64,000 nt of DNA from AP-15 sp963814805 (GTDB taxonomy: Bacteria > Pseudomonadota > Alphaproteobacteria > ATCC43930 > CGMCC-115725). Numbering within the stretch: the first letter of the stretch is position 1; each line of letters starts with the position of its first letter. The translations under genes were made by a program, and so were the position numbers. The stretch lies in the NCBI GenBank assembly GCA_963814805.1, contig CAWFER010000016.1, forward strand, positions 62,001 to 126,000. The letters run 5' to 3'. Below the pieces are notes generated by a model. It was not told the DNA's origin, ran no database searches, and worked only from the letters and a program-made list of their open reading frames with translations. Below are positions 55,775-64,000 of this stretch, piece after piece.

Positions 55775-56544
55775 TGATTGCGGTTTCTTTGATAAATCAG
55801 GCGCAACCCCCACAGGGTCAGATCCGGGTCGACTTTGTCGATGACGCCGGTCGAGCCGTCGAACAGCGGCGCCAGGCCGCCGGTGGATATGACGCTCATC
55901 GGCGCCCCGAATTCCCGCTTGATGCGTTCGACAAGTCCCTCGACCAGCCCGACATAGCCCCAAAAGATGCCCGATTGCATGCACGCCACGGTGCTGGTGC
56001 CGATTACCTTTTCGGTGCGGGCGATCGGCACGCTCGGCAGCTTCGCCGCGGCCATGGCGAGCGCTCGCAAGGATAGGTTGATGCCGGGGGCGATCACCCC
56101 GCCCCGATAATTGCCATCGGCTCCCACCAGATCAAAGGTGGTGGCGGTGCCGAAATCGACAACGATCAGCGGTCCCTGGTAGCGGTCGTGCGCCGCCACG
56201 GTATTGACGAGACGGTCTGCGCCGACTTCCTCCGGTCGATCGACGAGCGACCGCGCTCCGATCGCCACCCCCGGCTCGCCAACGACGAGCGGCTCAGTAT
56301 GGCAATACTCGCGGCACAGCCGGCGCAGATTAAAATTTGCCTCGGGCACGACGCTGGCAATGATCGCGCCATCGATCTGCCGCCGCGACAGATCGTGCAG
56401 CCCGAGGAGATGATCGAGCCACACCACATACTCGTCGGCGGTGCGGCGCGCGTCGGTGGCGGCGCGCCATGCCCCGGTCAGGCGAGCGCCATCCCACACG
56501 GCGAACACCGTGTTCGTGTTATTGGCATTGACTGCGAGCAGCAT
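55771..56544 (-). CDS. coaX: Type III pantothenate kinase
   Basis: First step of coenzyme A synthesis, phosphorylating pantothenate. 257 residues of the ASKHA-fold CoaX type: LLAVNANNTNTVFAVWDG (phosphate 1), ASVVPEANFNLRR, EVGADRLVNTVAAHDRYQGP, IVVDFGTATTFDLVGADGNY and GGVIAPGINLSLRAL. All core motifs are intact. ATG 56544 is 10 bp downstream of the birA stop, and the stop overlaps the rnj start, so it lies in the tail of the nuo operon. Confidence 0.95.
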   Translation of the reverse strand: MLLAVNANNTNTVFAVWDGARLTGAWRAATDARRTADEYVVWLDHLLGLHDLSRRQIDGAIIASVVPEANFNLRRLCREYCHTEPLVVGEPGVAIGARSLVDRPEEVGADRLVNTVAAHDRYQGPLIVVDFGTATTFDLVGADGNYRGGVIAPGINLSLRALAMAAAKLPSVPIARTEKVIGTSTVACMQSGIFWGYVGLVEGLVERIKREFGAPMSVISTGGLAPLFDGSTGVIDKVDPDLTLWGLRLIYQRNRNQ

Positions 56545-56554
56545 CGCGAGCCCG

Positions 56555-57310
56555 CTAGCGCGCCGGAAACACGTCGCCGGCCGAGATGCGCCGGAGCCCG
56601 TCCGCGGTGTCGAGCAGCAGCGCGCCTTGCTGGTCGAGATCGGCGAAGCGGCCGTGCAGATTGGCGTTTTCGAGGCGAACCCGGATCGGCTCGCCGAGGC
56701 CAACCGCGCGGCCGAGCCACGCCGCGCGCAGCGGCGCGAACCCCGCCTCCCGCCAAGAGCGCACCCAATCCTCGAAATGCCGGGCAAAGGCGCCGAGCAG
56801 CGCCGCCGGCTCAGGCGGGCGATAGCCTTGCGCCGCGATCGAGGTGGCGGGAAACTCGACGTCGGGGGGCGCCGAGACCAGGTTGACGCCGACGCCGACG
56901 ACCAGAAACGCCAGGTTCAGATCCTGGCCGATCTCCAATTCGAGCAGGATGCCAGCGATCTTGCGGCCGTCCAGCAGCACGTCATTGGGCCATTTGCCAG
57001 CGAGCCCGGCAAGATTTGGGATCAGATCGCCGAGCGCGTCGCCGACCGCCAGCGCCGCGGCAAAACCTAGCTGCGCCGCGCGATCGGGCGGGCAGGCCGG
57101 GCGCAGCACCAGCGAGAGATAGAGATTGCCGCGCGGCGACCGCCACTCGCGGCCGCGCCGCCCGCGTCCGGCGGTCTGCGCCAAGGCCCACACCAGGGCG
57201 CCTTCGGCCGCACCTTGCCGCGCCAAGGATTTAGCCTCGTCGTTGGTGCTGCCGACGGTGTCGCGCGAAACCAGCCGATAGTTCGCTGGCAACTGCGGCA
57301 CTGGGCTCAT
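56555..57310 (-). CDS. birA: Biotin-[acetyl-CoA carboxylase] ligase
   Basis: Attaches biotin to the carboxyl carrier protein. 251 residues with no N-terminal HTH, so it is a monofunctional ligase, not a repressor. Motifs: DTVGSTNDEAKSLARQG, QTAGRGRRGREWRSPRGNLY (biotin/ATP loop), AGKWPNDVLLDGRKIAGILL and VVGVGVNLVSAP, then a small SH3-like C-terminal domain. Its ATG (57310) overlaps the nuoN stop as ATGA. The position after nuoN is a hallmark of Alphaproteobacteria. Confidence 0.94.
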   Translation of the reverse strand: MSPVPQLPANYRLVSRDTVGSTNDEAKSLARQGAAEGALVWALAQTAGRGRRGREWRSPRGNLYLSLVLRPACPPDRAAQLGFAAALAVGDALGDLIPNLAGLAGKWPNDVLLDGRKIAGILLELEIGQDLNLAFLVVGVGVNLVSAPPDVEFPATSIAAQGYRPPEPAALLGAFARHFEDWVRSWREAGFAPLRAAWLGRAVGLGEPIRVRLENANLHGRFADLDQQGALLLDTADGLRRISAGDVFPAR

Positions 57311-58761
57311 CGCACAAACAGCGACGCGGCTGCCGCTTCGGCGCCGCCGACCAGCGGCCCGGGCAGCAGAAAAAAGAACAAGGTCACCAGCGCCGTCACC
57401 AGCAGCACGCCTTTGAGCTCGCCGGCGATCGGCGCATCAAAGGCGGCGTCCGGCTCGTCGAAATACATGACCTTGACGATGCGCAGATAATAAAAGGCCC
57501 CGACCACGCTGGTGACGACGCCGATCACGGCAAGACCCGTGAGCTTGGCGTCGATCGCCGCGAGGAAAATGTAGAGCTTGGCGAAAAAGCCTGAGACCGG
57601 CGGTATCCCGGCGAGCGAGAACATAAAGATCGCCAAGGCCAGCGCCAATGCCGGCCGGGTGCGCGACAGCCCGGAGAGGTCGGAAATCTCTTCGAGCATC
57701 TGCCCGTTTCGGCGCATGCACAAGATGACCGCCCAGGCGCCGAGGGTCATGAACAGATAGATCGCCAGATAGACCAGGACGCCGCGGATCCCGGCCGCGG
57801 TGCCGGCGGCGAGCCCGATCAGCGCATAGCCGACATGGCCGATCGAGCTGTAGGCCATCAGCCGCTTGATATTGTGCTGGGCGATCGCGGCGACCGAGCC
57901 GAGGATCATCGAGGCGACCGACAGAAACACGATGACCTGGCGCCATTCGCCGATCAGCGGGCTGAACGGACCGACCATCAGCCGGATGAACAGCGCCAGC
58001 GCCGCCAATTTGGGGGCGACCGCAAAGAACGCAGTGACCGGGGTCGGCGCCCCCTCGTAGACGTCGGGCGTCCACATGTGGAACGGCACCGCCGAAGTCT
58101 TGAAGGCGAGCCCGGCGATGATGAAGACAAGACCGACGATCAGCCCCGGCGAAACCGCGGCGCCGCCAACCAGCACCCGCGCGAGATCGGCGAAGCCGGT
58201 GGCGCCGGCAAAGCCGTAGACCAGCGAAATGCCATAGAGCAGCATGCCCGAGGACAGCCCGCCCAGAACAAAGTATTTGAGCCCGGCCTCGCTCGAGCGG
58301 GGCGAATTGCGATCGAAGCTGGCGACCACGTAGAGCGCCAGATTCTGCAATTCGAGCCCGACATAGAGGGTGATCAGATCGTTGGCCGAGATCATCACCA
58401 TCATCCCGGTGGTGGCCAGCAAGACCAGAACCGGAAATTCGAAGCGGCCGATCCCCTGCTCGTCGTTGTAGCGAATGCTCATCAGGATCGTGACCGCCGA
58501 GCCGGTCAGCACCAGCGATTTCATAAACAGGGCGAAGGCGTCGGTGACGAACATCCCGTAAAAGCCGACGCGGCGCGCCGGCCCGCCGGCGAAGGCGACG
58601 GCGAGGACCGCGATCAGCGCCGTGATCGCCAGCCACGAGACGAGGCGGGTCGAGCCCTCGCCGCGAAAGGCGCCAAGGAGCAGGAGCGCCATCGCCGAGG
58701 CGGCGAGCACTATCTCCGGCAAGGCCGGCGACAACTCGGAAAATGCGAGATGCGGCGGCAT
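57307..58761 (-). CDS. nuoN: NADH-quinone oxidoreductase subunit N
   Basis: Antiporter-like membrane subunit of complex I, 484 residues, about 14 helices. Conserved lysine- and histidine-bearing helices are seen in GLELQNLALYVVASFDRNSP, EAGLKYFVLGGLSSGMLLYG, FKTSAVPFHMWTPDVYEGAP and MAYSSIGHVGYALIGLAAGT. It pumps protons during NADH oxidation. ATG 58761 lies 5 bp after the nuoM stop, and the stop overlaps birA. Confidence 0.95.
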   Translation of the reverse strand: MPPHLAFSELSPALPEIVLAASAMALLLLGAFRGEGSTRLVSWLAITALIAVLAVAFAGGPARRVGFYGMFVTDAFALFMKSLVLTGSAVTILMSIRYNDEQGIGRFEFPVLVLLATTGMMVMISANDLITLYVGLELQNLALYVVASFDRNSPRSSEAGLKYFVLGGLSSGMLLYGISLVYGFAGATGFADLARVLVGGAAVSPGLIVGLVFIIAGLAFKTSAVPFHMWTPDVYEGAPTPVTAFFAVAPKLAALALFIRLMVGPFSPLIGEWRQVIVFLSVASMILGSVAAIAQHNIKRLMAYSSIGHVGYALIGLAAGTAAGIRGVLVYLAIYLFMTLGAWAVILCMRRNGQMLEEISDLSGLSRTRPALALALAIFMFSLAGIPPVSGFFAKLYIFLAAIDAKLTGLAVIGVVTSVVGAFYYLRIVKVMYFDEPDAAFDAPIAGELKGVLLVTALVTLFFFLLPGPLVGGAEAAAASLFVR

Positions 58762-58766
58762 GGCGG

Positions 58767-60287
58767 CTAGGGCAGGCTGGCGCGGCGCATGCCGGCGGCG
58801 TCGGTGGCGGCGTGCGCCTGGGCGACGATGTGGTCGACCGAGGCCTGGATCGGGCGCAGGAACGACGTCGGATAGATGCCCATCCACAGCACCAGCACCA
58901 GGAGCGGGGCAAACACCAATTTCTCGCGCGGGCTCAGATCGAGGATGTTCCTCAGATCGGCGCGGGTGATGGTCCCGAAGATCACCCTGCGATAGAGATA
59001 GAGCATGTAGGCGGGGGCCAGGAACAGCGCCGTCGCGGCGAGCGCGCATTCGAGCGTGCTGACCCGGAAGGTGCCGAGCAAAATCAGGAACTCGCCGACA
59101 AAGCCGCTGGTCCCGGGCAGCCCGACCGCCGCCAGGCTGAACGCCATGAAGACGAAGGCATAGGCCGGCATGCGCTCAACCAGACCGCCGAAGCGGGCGA
59201 TCTCGTGGGTGTGCAGCCGGTCATAGAGCACGCCGACGCACAGGAACAAGGCGCCAGAAACGAGCCCGTGGCTCAACATCTGGATGACCGCCCCCTGCAC
59301 CGCTTCGCGGGTCACGGCAAAGATGCCCATCGTCACAAAGCCCATATGAGCAATCGACGAATAGGCGATAAGCTTTTTCATATCGGTCTGGGCCAGCGCC
59401 ACCAGCGAGGTGTAGATGACCGCGATCGCGCTCAAGGTGAAGATCAGCGGGGTGAAGAAGGACGAGGCGAGCGGCAGCAGCGGCAGCGAAAACCGCACAA
59501 AGCCGTAGCCGCCCATCTTCAACAGAATGCCGGCGAGGATGACCGAGCCCGCGGTCGGCGCTTCGACATGGGCGTCGGGCAGCCAGGTATGCACCGGCCA
59601 CATCGGCACTTTGACCGCAAACGAGGCGAAAAACGCCAGCCACAGCCATTTCTGCAGGTAGAGCGGGTAGGTGTGGTTCAACGCCACCTGAATGTCGGTC
59701 GACCCGGTCTGCATATAGACCGTCAGGATCGCCAGCAGCATCAATACCGAGCCCAGCAGGGTAAAAAGAAAAAACTTGAATGCCGAATAGACCCGGTTCT
59801 CGCCGCCCCAGATACCGATGATCAGGAACATCGGGATCAGCACGCCCTCGAAAAACACGTAGAACAGGACAAAGTCGAGGGCGCAGAAAATGCCGACCAT
59901 CAAGGTTTCGAGGACGAGGAAGGCGATCATGTACTCTCTGACCCTGACCTGGATGATTTCCCAGCTGGCGACGATCGAGAGCAGGGTCAGCAGGGTCGAG
60001 AGCAGGATGAAGAACAAGGATATGCCGTCGATCCCCATATGATAGCTGATCGTGAAGCCGCCGAGGCTGACCCAATTGGCCCGTTCGACGAATTGGAACT
60101 GGGCGGTGTTGGGGTTGAACTCGATCCACAACACGACCGATAAGGCAAAATCGACCAAGGTCGTCCACAGCGCGATGAACCGCGCGTTGCGGGCGACCAG
60201 CGCCGCTTCGCCGCGGGTCATCAGGATGAAGGCGACACCGACCAGCGGCACAAAGGTGACGAGCGATAGGAGCGGCCAATGGCTCAC
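58767..60287 (-). CDS. nuoM: NADH-quinone oxidoreductase subunit M
   Basis: Antiporter-like complex I subunit of 506 residues. Recognisable helices include FTISYHMGIDGISLFFILLS, WEIIQVRVREYMIAFLVLET, FYVFFEGVLIPMFLIIGIWG (glutamate for proton transfer), AVKVPMWPVHTWLPDAHVEA and LIAYSSIAHMGFVTMGIFAV. Start is a GTG at 60287. It follows nuoL after 16 bp in the same operon and is uninterrupted. Confidence 0.95.
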   Translation of the reverse strand: MSHWPLLSLVTFVPLVGVAFILMTRGEAALVARNARFIALWTTLVDFALSVVLWIEFNPNTAQFQFVERANWVSLGGFTISYHMGIDGISLFFILLSTLLTLLSIVASWEIIQVRVREYMIAFLVLETLMVGIFCALDFVLFYVFFEGVLIPMFLIIGIWGGENRVYSAFKFFLFTLLGSVLMLLAILTVYMQTGSTDIQVALNHTYPLYLQKWLWLAFFASFAVKVPMWPVHTWLPDAHVEAPTAGSVILAGILLKMGGYGFVRFSLPLLPLASSFFTPLIFTLSAIAVIYTSLVALAQTDMKKLIAYSSIAHMGFVTMGIFAVTREAVQGAVIQMLSHGLVSGALFLCVGVLYDRLHTHEIARFGGLVERMPAYAFVFMAFSLAAVGLPGTSGFVGEFLILLGTFRVSTLECALAATALFLAPAYMLYLYRRVIFGTITRADLRNILDLSPREKLVFAPLLVLVLWMGIYPTSFLRPIQASVDHIVAQAHAATDAAGMRRASLP

Positions 60288-60303
60288 GACAAACGCCCTT
60301 CGC

Positions 60304-62229
60304 TCAATGCGGCAACAGGTACCAGGTTACAAAAGCCGCCAGCCCGATCAGCATGACGAAGGCGTAGTGATAGAGATAGCCGGTTTGCAGCCGGCTCGCC
60401 TGACGCGCCAGATCGCGGGTCAGGGCGGCGATTCCGTTCGGCCCGAGCCCGTCGATGACCGCGCCATCGCCCGATTTCCACAGCCCGTCGCCGAGCGCCA
60501 TCGCCGGGCGCACGAACAGCAAATCATAGAGTTCGTCGAAATACCACTTATTCAGCAGGAACAGGTAGAGTTCGCGGAAGCGCTGGGCTAACCGCAGCGG
60601 CAGTCGCGAATCGACCATGTAGAAGACATAGGCGGTGGCGATACCGGCGATACCGCAAACCAGCGGCAGATATGCAATCACCCGCGGGATGTTTTCGGCA
60701 TTGGCCAGCGCGTCGTGGCCGGGCAGCACCAGGATTGAGCTCTTCCAGAACCCGGCGCTGGCGTCGCCGACAAAATAATCATAGCCGAGCCAGCCGAAGA
60801 ACGCGGCGCCGATCGCCAGCACGATCAGCGGGGTCAGCATGACCCACGGGCTCTCATGGGCATGGTGCATGGTCTCTTCATCGGCGCGCGGCTCGCCATG
60901 AAAAGTCATGAACATGACGCGGGCGATGTAGAACGCGGTCATGAACGCGGCGACGGTGCCGAGCAGCCAGCCATAGCGGCCGACGGCAGTGCCCGAGGCC
61001 CAGGCCGCATCGAGGATCGTGTCCTTCGACCAGTAGCCGGAAAAGGGTGGGATGCCGCTCAACGACAAGGCGCCGACCCACATCGTCGCATAGGTGACCG
61101 GGGTCTTGCGCCACAGCCCGCCCATCCGGCGCATGTCCTGCTCGCCGCCCATCGCATGGATCACCGAGCCGCAGCACAGGAACAACAGCCCCTTGAAGAA
61201 GGCGTGGGTAAACAGATGAAACATGCTGGCGGCATAGGCGGAAACGCTGGCGGCGACGAACATGTAGCCGAGTTGGCTGCAGGTCGAATAGGCGACGACC
61301 TTCTTGATGTCGTTCTGGACCATTGCGACGCTGGCGGCAAAGAGCGCAGTGGTGGCGCCGATGATCCCAACCACGACCAATGCGCTCGGCGCGTATTCGA
61401 ACAATGGCGAGAGGCGGGCCACCATGAACACGCCCGCGGTCACCATCGTCGCCGCGTGGATCAGCGCCGACACCGGGGTCGGCCCCTCCATCGCATCGGG
61501 CAGCCAGGTATGCAGCGGGATCTGCGCCGATTTTCCCATCGCGCCGATGAACAAGAGGATGCAGGCGAGGGTCAGCGAATCGACCCGCCAGCCGAGAAAA
61601 TCCATCGTCGTGCCGACAACCTTGGGCGCCTCGGCGAACACTTCGGGAAAGGTCAAATTGCCAAAGATCACGAATACCGCGAAGATCCCGAGCGAGAATC
61701 CGAAATCGCCGATTCGGTTGACGATGAAGGCTTTGATCGCCGCGGCGTTGGCGGCGGGCCGGTCGTACCAGAAGCCGATCAGCAGATAGGACATCAGGCC
61801 GACGCCCTCCCAGCCAAAGAACAGCTGCAGGAAGTCGTTGGCGGTGACCAAGGCTAGCATGAAAAAGGTGAACAGGCTCATATAAGCCATAAAGCGGGGG
61901 ATCGACTTGTCCTCGGCCATGTAGCCGACCGAATAGACATGGACCATCGAGGAGACGATGGTGACGACGAGGATCATCACCCCGCTCAGGGTGTCGAGCC
62001 GGATCGACCAGGTGACATCGACCCCGCCGGCGACGATCCACTGGAACAGCGGGATGATCTGGGGGCCCGGCGTCGCCAGGATATCGCGGAACACAAAGAT
62101 GCCGAGCACCGCCGACAGCAGCAAAGCGCCGCAGGTGACCACCTGAGAACCGCGGTCGCCGATCGCCCGACCGAAAAAACCGGCGACGATCGCGGCGACG
62201 AGCGGCAGGAAGACGACGGCGAGCGGCAA
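60304..62229 (-). CDS. nuoL: NADH-quinone oxidoreductase subunit L
   Basis: The largest antiporter-like complex I subunit, 641 residues, including the long lateral helix near its C-terminus. Conserved parts: LDTLSGVMILVVTIVSSMVH, FFGWEGVGLMSYLLIGFWYD, GKSAQIPLHTWLPDAMEGPT, VAYSTCSQLGYMFVAASVSA and LFTHAFFKGLLFLCCGSVIH. The only in-frame start is a TTG at 62229, four bases after the nuoK stop. Uninterrupted. Confidence 0.95.
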   Translation of the reverse strand: MPLAVVFLPLVAAIVAGFFGRAIGDRGSQVVTCGALLLSAVLGIFVFRDILATPGPQIIPLFQWIVAGGVDVTWSIRLDTLSGVMILVVTIVSSMVHVYSVGYMAEDKSIPRFMAYMSLFTFFMLALVTANDFLQLFFGWEGVGLMSYLLIGFWYDRPAANAAAIKAFIVNRIGDFGFSLGIFAVFVIFGNLTFPEVFAEAPKVVGTTMDFLGWRVDSLTLACILLFIGAMGKSAQIPLHTWLPDAMEGPTPVSALIHAATMVTAGVFMVARLSPLFEYAPSALVVVGIIGATTALFAASVAMVQNDIKKVVAYSTCSQLGYMFVAASVSAYAASMFHLFTHAFFKGLLFLCCGSVIHAMGGEQDMRRMGGLWRKTPVTYATMWVGALSLSGIPPFSGYWSKDTILDAAWASGTAVGRYGWLLGTVAAFMTAFYIARVMFMTFHGEPRADEETMHHAHESPWVMLTPLIVLAIGAAFFGWLGYDYFVGDASAGFWKSSILVLPGHDALANAENIPRVIAYLPLVCGIAGIATAYVFYMVDSRLPLRLAQRFRELYLFLLNKWYFDELYDLLFVRPAMALGDGLWKSGDGAVIDGLGPNGIAALTRDLARQASRLQTGYLYHYAFVMLIGLAAFVTWYLLPH

Positions 62230-62233
62230 GCCC

Positions 62234-62542
62234 TCAGCCTTTCATCATGTTGATATCCTCGACCCGGATCGTCCCCCGAGCGCGGAAATAGACGACGAGG
62301 ATGGCCAGCCCGATCGCCGCCTCGGCTGCGGCGACGGTCAAGACGATCATGGCGAAGACCTGTCCGATCAGGTCGTTGCGGAACACCGAAAAGGCCACGA
62401 AATTGATGTTGACGGCAAGCAGCATCAGCTCGATCGACATCAGAATGACGATGACGTTCTTGCGATTGAGAAAGATGCCGAAGATGCCGAGGGTGAACAG
62501 GATCGCGGCGACAGTCAGGTAGTGGGGCAGCCCGATCGCCAT
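62234..62542 (-). CDS. nuoK: NADH-quinone oxidoreductase subunit K
   Basis: A 102-residue three-helix subunit of complex I: GLPHYLTVAAILFTLGIFGI, VIVILMSIELMLLAVNINFV with a conserved glutamate, and TVAAAEAAIGLAILVVYFRA with a second one. Its ATG shares a base with the nuoJ stop (TGATG at 62540-62544), a typical coupling in this operon. Confidence 0.95.
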   Translation of the reverse strand: MAIGLPHYLTVAAILFTLGIFGIFLNRKNVIVILMSIELMLLAVNINFVAFSVFRNDLIGQVFAMIVLTVAAAEAAIGLAILVVYFRARGTIRVEDINMMKG

Positions 62543-63156
62543 CAGACCCCCTCGCCGATCGGCGCCTTGACCACCTCGACCGATTGGGCGCGGGTGCGGG
62601 CGAGCTGAGCCGCGATCGACTGGCGGCGCACCCCGGCGCGATGGCGAAGGGTCAAAACGATCGCCCCAATCATCGCCACCAAGAGGATCAGCCCGGCGCC
62701 TTGGAAGGCGAACAGATAGCGGGTGTAGAGGATGTCGCCGAGCGCCCGCGTATTGCTGAGCGCGACCCCGCCTTTCGTTGGAGCAGCTGCGACCACGGCG
62801 CCGGACGCGGTAAGCGCCCAGCTGGCCGCGACCAGCACCAGCTCGGCCAGCAGGATCAGCCCGACCAGAGCGCCAATCGGCAGATAGCGCACAAACCCGC
62901 TGCGCATCTCGGCGAAATCGATATCGAGCATCATCACCACGAACAGGAACAGGACCGCGACCGCGCCGACATAGACGATGACCAGGATCATCGCCAGAAA
63001 CTCGGCCCCGATAAGCACGAAAAGCCCGGCCGTGCTGAAAAAAGCAAGGATCAGAAACAATACCGAATGCACCGGGTTGCGAGCGGCCACCACCATCACA
63101 CCGGCGGCCACCGCGGCCGCGGCGAAGAGGTAGAACAGGATCGCCTGCAGGATCAT
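62542..63156 (-). CDS. nuoJ: NADH-quinone oxidoreductase subunit J
   Basis: A 204-residue membrane subunit of complex I with five helices: LQAILFYLFAAAAVAAGVMV, VLFLILAFFSTAGLFVLIGA, EFLAMILVIVYVGAVAVLFL (conserved pi-bulge helix) and GALVGLILLAELVLVAASWA. It overlaps nuoK by one base. A repeat-bearing spacer of about 145 bp separates it from nuoI, an unusual gap in this otherwise tight operon. Confidence 0.94.
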   Translation of the reverse strand: MILQAILFYLFAAAAVAAGVMVVAARNPVHSVLFLILAFFSTAGLFVLIGAEFLAMILVIVYVGAVAVLFLFVVMMLDIDFAEMRSGFVRYLPIGALVGLILLAELVLVAASWALTASGAVVAAAPTKGGVALSNTRALGDILYTRYLFAFQGAGLILLVAMIGAIVLTLRHRAGVRRQSIAAQLARTRAQSVEVVKAPIGEGV

Positions 63157-63225
63157 TGGCAGGTCTCCCGAACAGCCCCTCGCCCGCCTCGCTGCGCTCG
63201 ACCCCGTTGGCTACCCAGCCTCCTC

Positions 63226-63270
63226 CCATTCGCTCCCCCGCACGCGGGCGAGAGTTAGGGTGAGGGCTGG
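63226..63270. repeat. Diverged GC-rich intergenic palindrome between nuoI and nuoJ
   Basis: The sequence CGCTCCCCCGCACGCGGGCG followed by AGAGTTAGGGTGAGGGC has the same TAGGGTGAGGG border, on the opposite strand, as the element at 53995-54040. It sits inside the nuo operon and may fold into a hairpin on the transcript. Confidence 0.5.
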
Positions 63271-63300
63271 AGGAACGTTCGGCGACTGACGACATCCTGT

Positions 63301-63789
63301 TCACCGGTAGGGGGCGTCGAGGGCGAGGTTCTTCGCGATCTCGGCCTCCCAGCGGTCGCCGTTGTCGAGCAGTTTTTGCTTGTCGTAGAACAATTCCTCG
63401 CGGGTCTCGGTGGCGAATTCGAAATTCGGCCCCTCGACGATCGCATCGACCGGGCAGGCTTCCTGGCAATAGCCGCAATAGATGCATTTCGTCATGTCGA
63501 TATCGTAGCGGGTGGTGCGCCGGCTGCCGTCGGCGCGCGGCTCGGCCTCGATCGTGATCGCCAAGGCCGGGCAGATCGCCTCGCACAATTTGCAGGCGAT
63601 GCAACGCTCCTCGCCGTTGGGGTAGCGGCGCAACGCGTGCTCACCGCGAAAGCGGGTGCTGAGCGGGCCTTTTTCGTAGGGATAATTGACCGTGACCGCA
63701 GGCTTGAACATGTAGCGCAGGGTCAGCGCCAGCCCTGAGAGCAGCTCGCTCAGCAGGAGGCCGCGCGCGCTGCGTGCCAGAAATGCCAT
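63301..63789 (-). CDS. nuoI: NADH-quinone oxidoreductase subunit I
   Basis: A 162-residue ferredoxin-like subunit that passes electrons between iron-sulfur centres N6a and N6b of complex I. Both [4Fe-4S] motifs are complete: ERCIACKLCEAICPALAI and KCIYCGYCQEACPVDAIVEG. The N-terminus (LTLRYMFKPAVTVNYPYEKG) contacts the membrane arm. ATG 63789 lies 31 bp after the nuoH stop. Confidence 0.96.
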   Translation of the reverse strand: MAFLARSARGLLLSELLSGLALTLRYMFKPAVTVNYPYEKGPLSTRFRGEHALRRYPNGEERCIACKLCEAICPALAITIEAEPRADGSRRTTRYDIDMTKCIYCGYCQEACPVDAIVEGPNFEFATETREELFYDKQKLLDNGDRWEAEIAKNLALDAPYR

Positions 63790-63820
63790 GCTATCCGCGT
63801 CCTTCGCCTTGTTGGCCGGC

Positions 63821-64000
63821 TCAGCGCGCCGGCAGCCAGCCGCCGGCGGTTAACACCCCTGCGGTCAGCACCAGCCAGAACAGCGAAAACGGCAGAAACA
63901 CCTTCCAGCCGAGCCGCATCAGCTGATCATAGCGGAAGCGCGGGAAGGTGGCGCGCACCCATAGAAAGCAGAACAACACAAAGGCGATCTTCAGCAGAAA
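63821..64000 (-). CDS. nuoH: NADH-quinone oxidoreductase subunit H, C-terminal part only
   Basis: The last 59 codons of nuoH; the rest lies beyond the window. The visible part reads FLLKIAFVLFCFLWVRATFP, RFRYDQLMRLGWKVFLPFSL and ends LTAGGWLPAR. WVRATFPRFRYDQLM is the signature of the final helices and loop next to the quinone site. TGA at 63821-63823. Confidence 0.95.
   Translation of the reverse strand, partial: FLLKIAFVLFCFLWVRATFPRFRYDQLMRLGWKVFLPFSLFWLVLTAGVLTAGGWLPAR

Noticed and set aside
58743..60143. A 466-codon plus-strand frame antisense to nuoM
   Set aside because: It is the high-GC shadow of the conserved nuoM gene: low-complexity, rich in Arg, Gln, Asp and His, with no domain or ribosome site.

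Overview
The window is high-GC DNA from an alphaproteobacterium. The evidence is gene order and regulatory grammar: nuoH-I-J-K-L-M-N followed by birA, coaX, rnj, mce and a DUF1467 gene; trpD-trpC-moaC-moeA-lexA; a fused trpE(G) behind a Trp-codon attenuator; GapR (DUF2312); and a GAAC-N7-GAAC LexA box. Family-level placement (Rhodospirillales or Hyphomicrobiales-like) cannot be settled from this sequence. No rRNA, tRNA, CRISPR array, insertion sequence or phage gene was recognised.

Layout. 0-8 kb: a secreted beta-propeller-like protein, gapR, threonine aldolase with a FecR-like envelope protein, cobE, ctaA and B12-dependent methylmalonyl-CoA mutase. 8-9.3 kb: two AT-rich orphan genes and a repeat-rich spacer. 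9.3-12.6 kb: a surface-polysaccharide block (two GT4 glycosyltransferases flanking an RgpF-like protein). 12.7-21.7 kb: a PrpD-like gene and partner, a Crp/Fnr regulator, a ClC channel with CBS domains, MarR, GT2 glycosyltransferase, LpxH-like phosphatase and a formyl-CoA-transferase-like gene. 22-28 kb: amidohydrolase, aldo/keto reductase, CsbD, PpiD and an orphan gene. 28-36.6 kb: trpL-trpE(G), a divergent polysaccharide deacetylase, then trpD-trpC-moaC-moeA and lexA. 36.7-42 kb: tatC-tatB, DUF2065, hflC-hflK and mrp. 42-53 kb: groES-groEL under a CIRCE element, a Crp/Fnr regulator, a very large CheB-CheR-PAS-kinase-REC-REC-LuxR protein, small stress-type genes and tag. 53-64 kb: DUF1467, mce, rnj, coaX, birA and the distal half of the complex I operon, with nuoH running off the end.

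An important caveat is sequence quality. More than fifty reading-frame breaks interrupt otherwise well-conserved housekeeping genes (ctaA, scpA, trpE(G), trpC, moeA, lexA, hflK and others). Nearly every one that I resolved is repaired by removing a single base, so they look like insertion errors of the read technology rather than pseudogenes. They cluster: 9.3-12.6, 21.9-28.3, 43-45 and 48.2-64 kb are clean. Genes are therefore annotated across the breaks, and break positions are approximate.

The most notable biology is a classical transcription attenuator upstream of trpE(G), with a 14-residue leader carrying three Trp codons in a row; the roughly 1,600-residue fusion of a chemotaxis-type sensor kinase to two receiver domains and its own DNA-binding domain, with a perfect 22-bp palindrome upstream; an apparent in-frame trpC-moaC junction with no stop in any frame; and several low-GC orphan genes that differ in composition from their neighbours.
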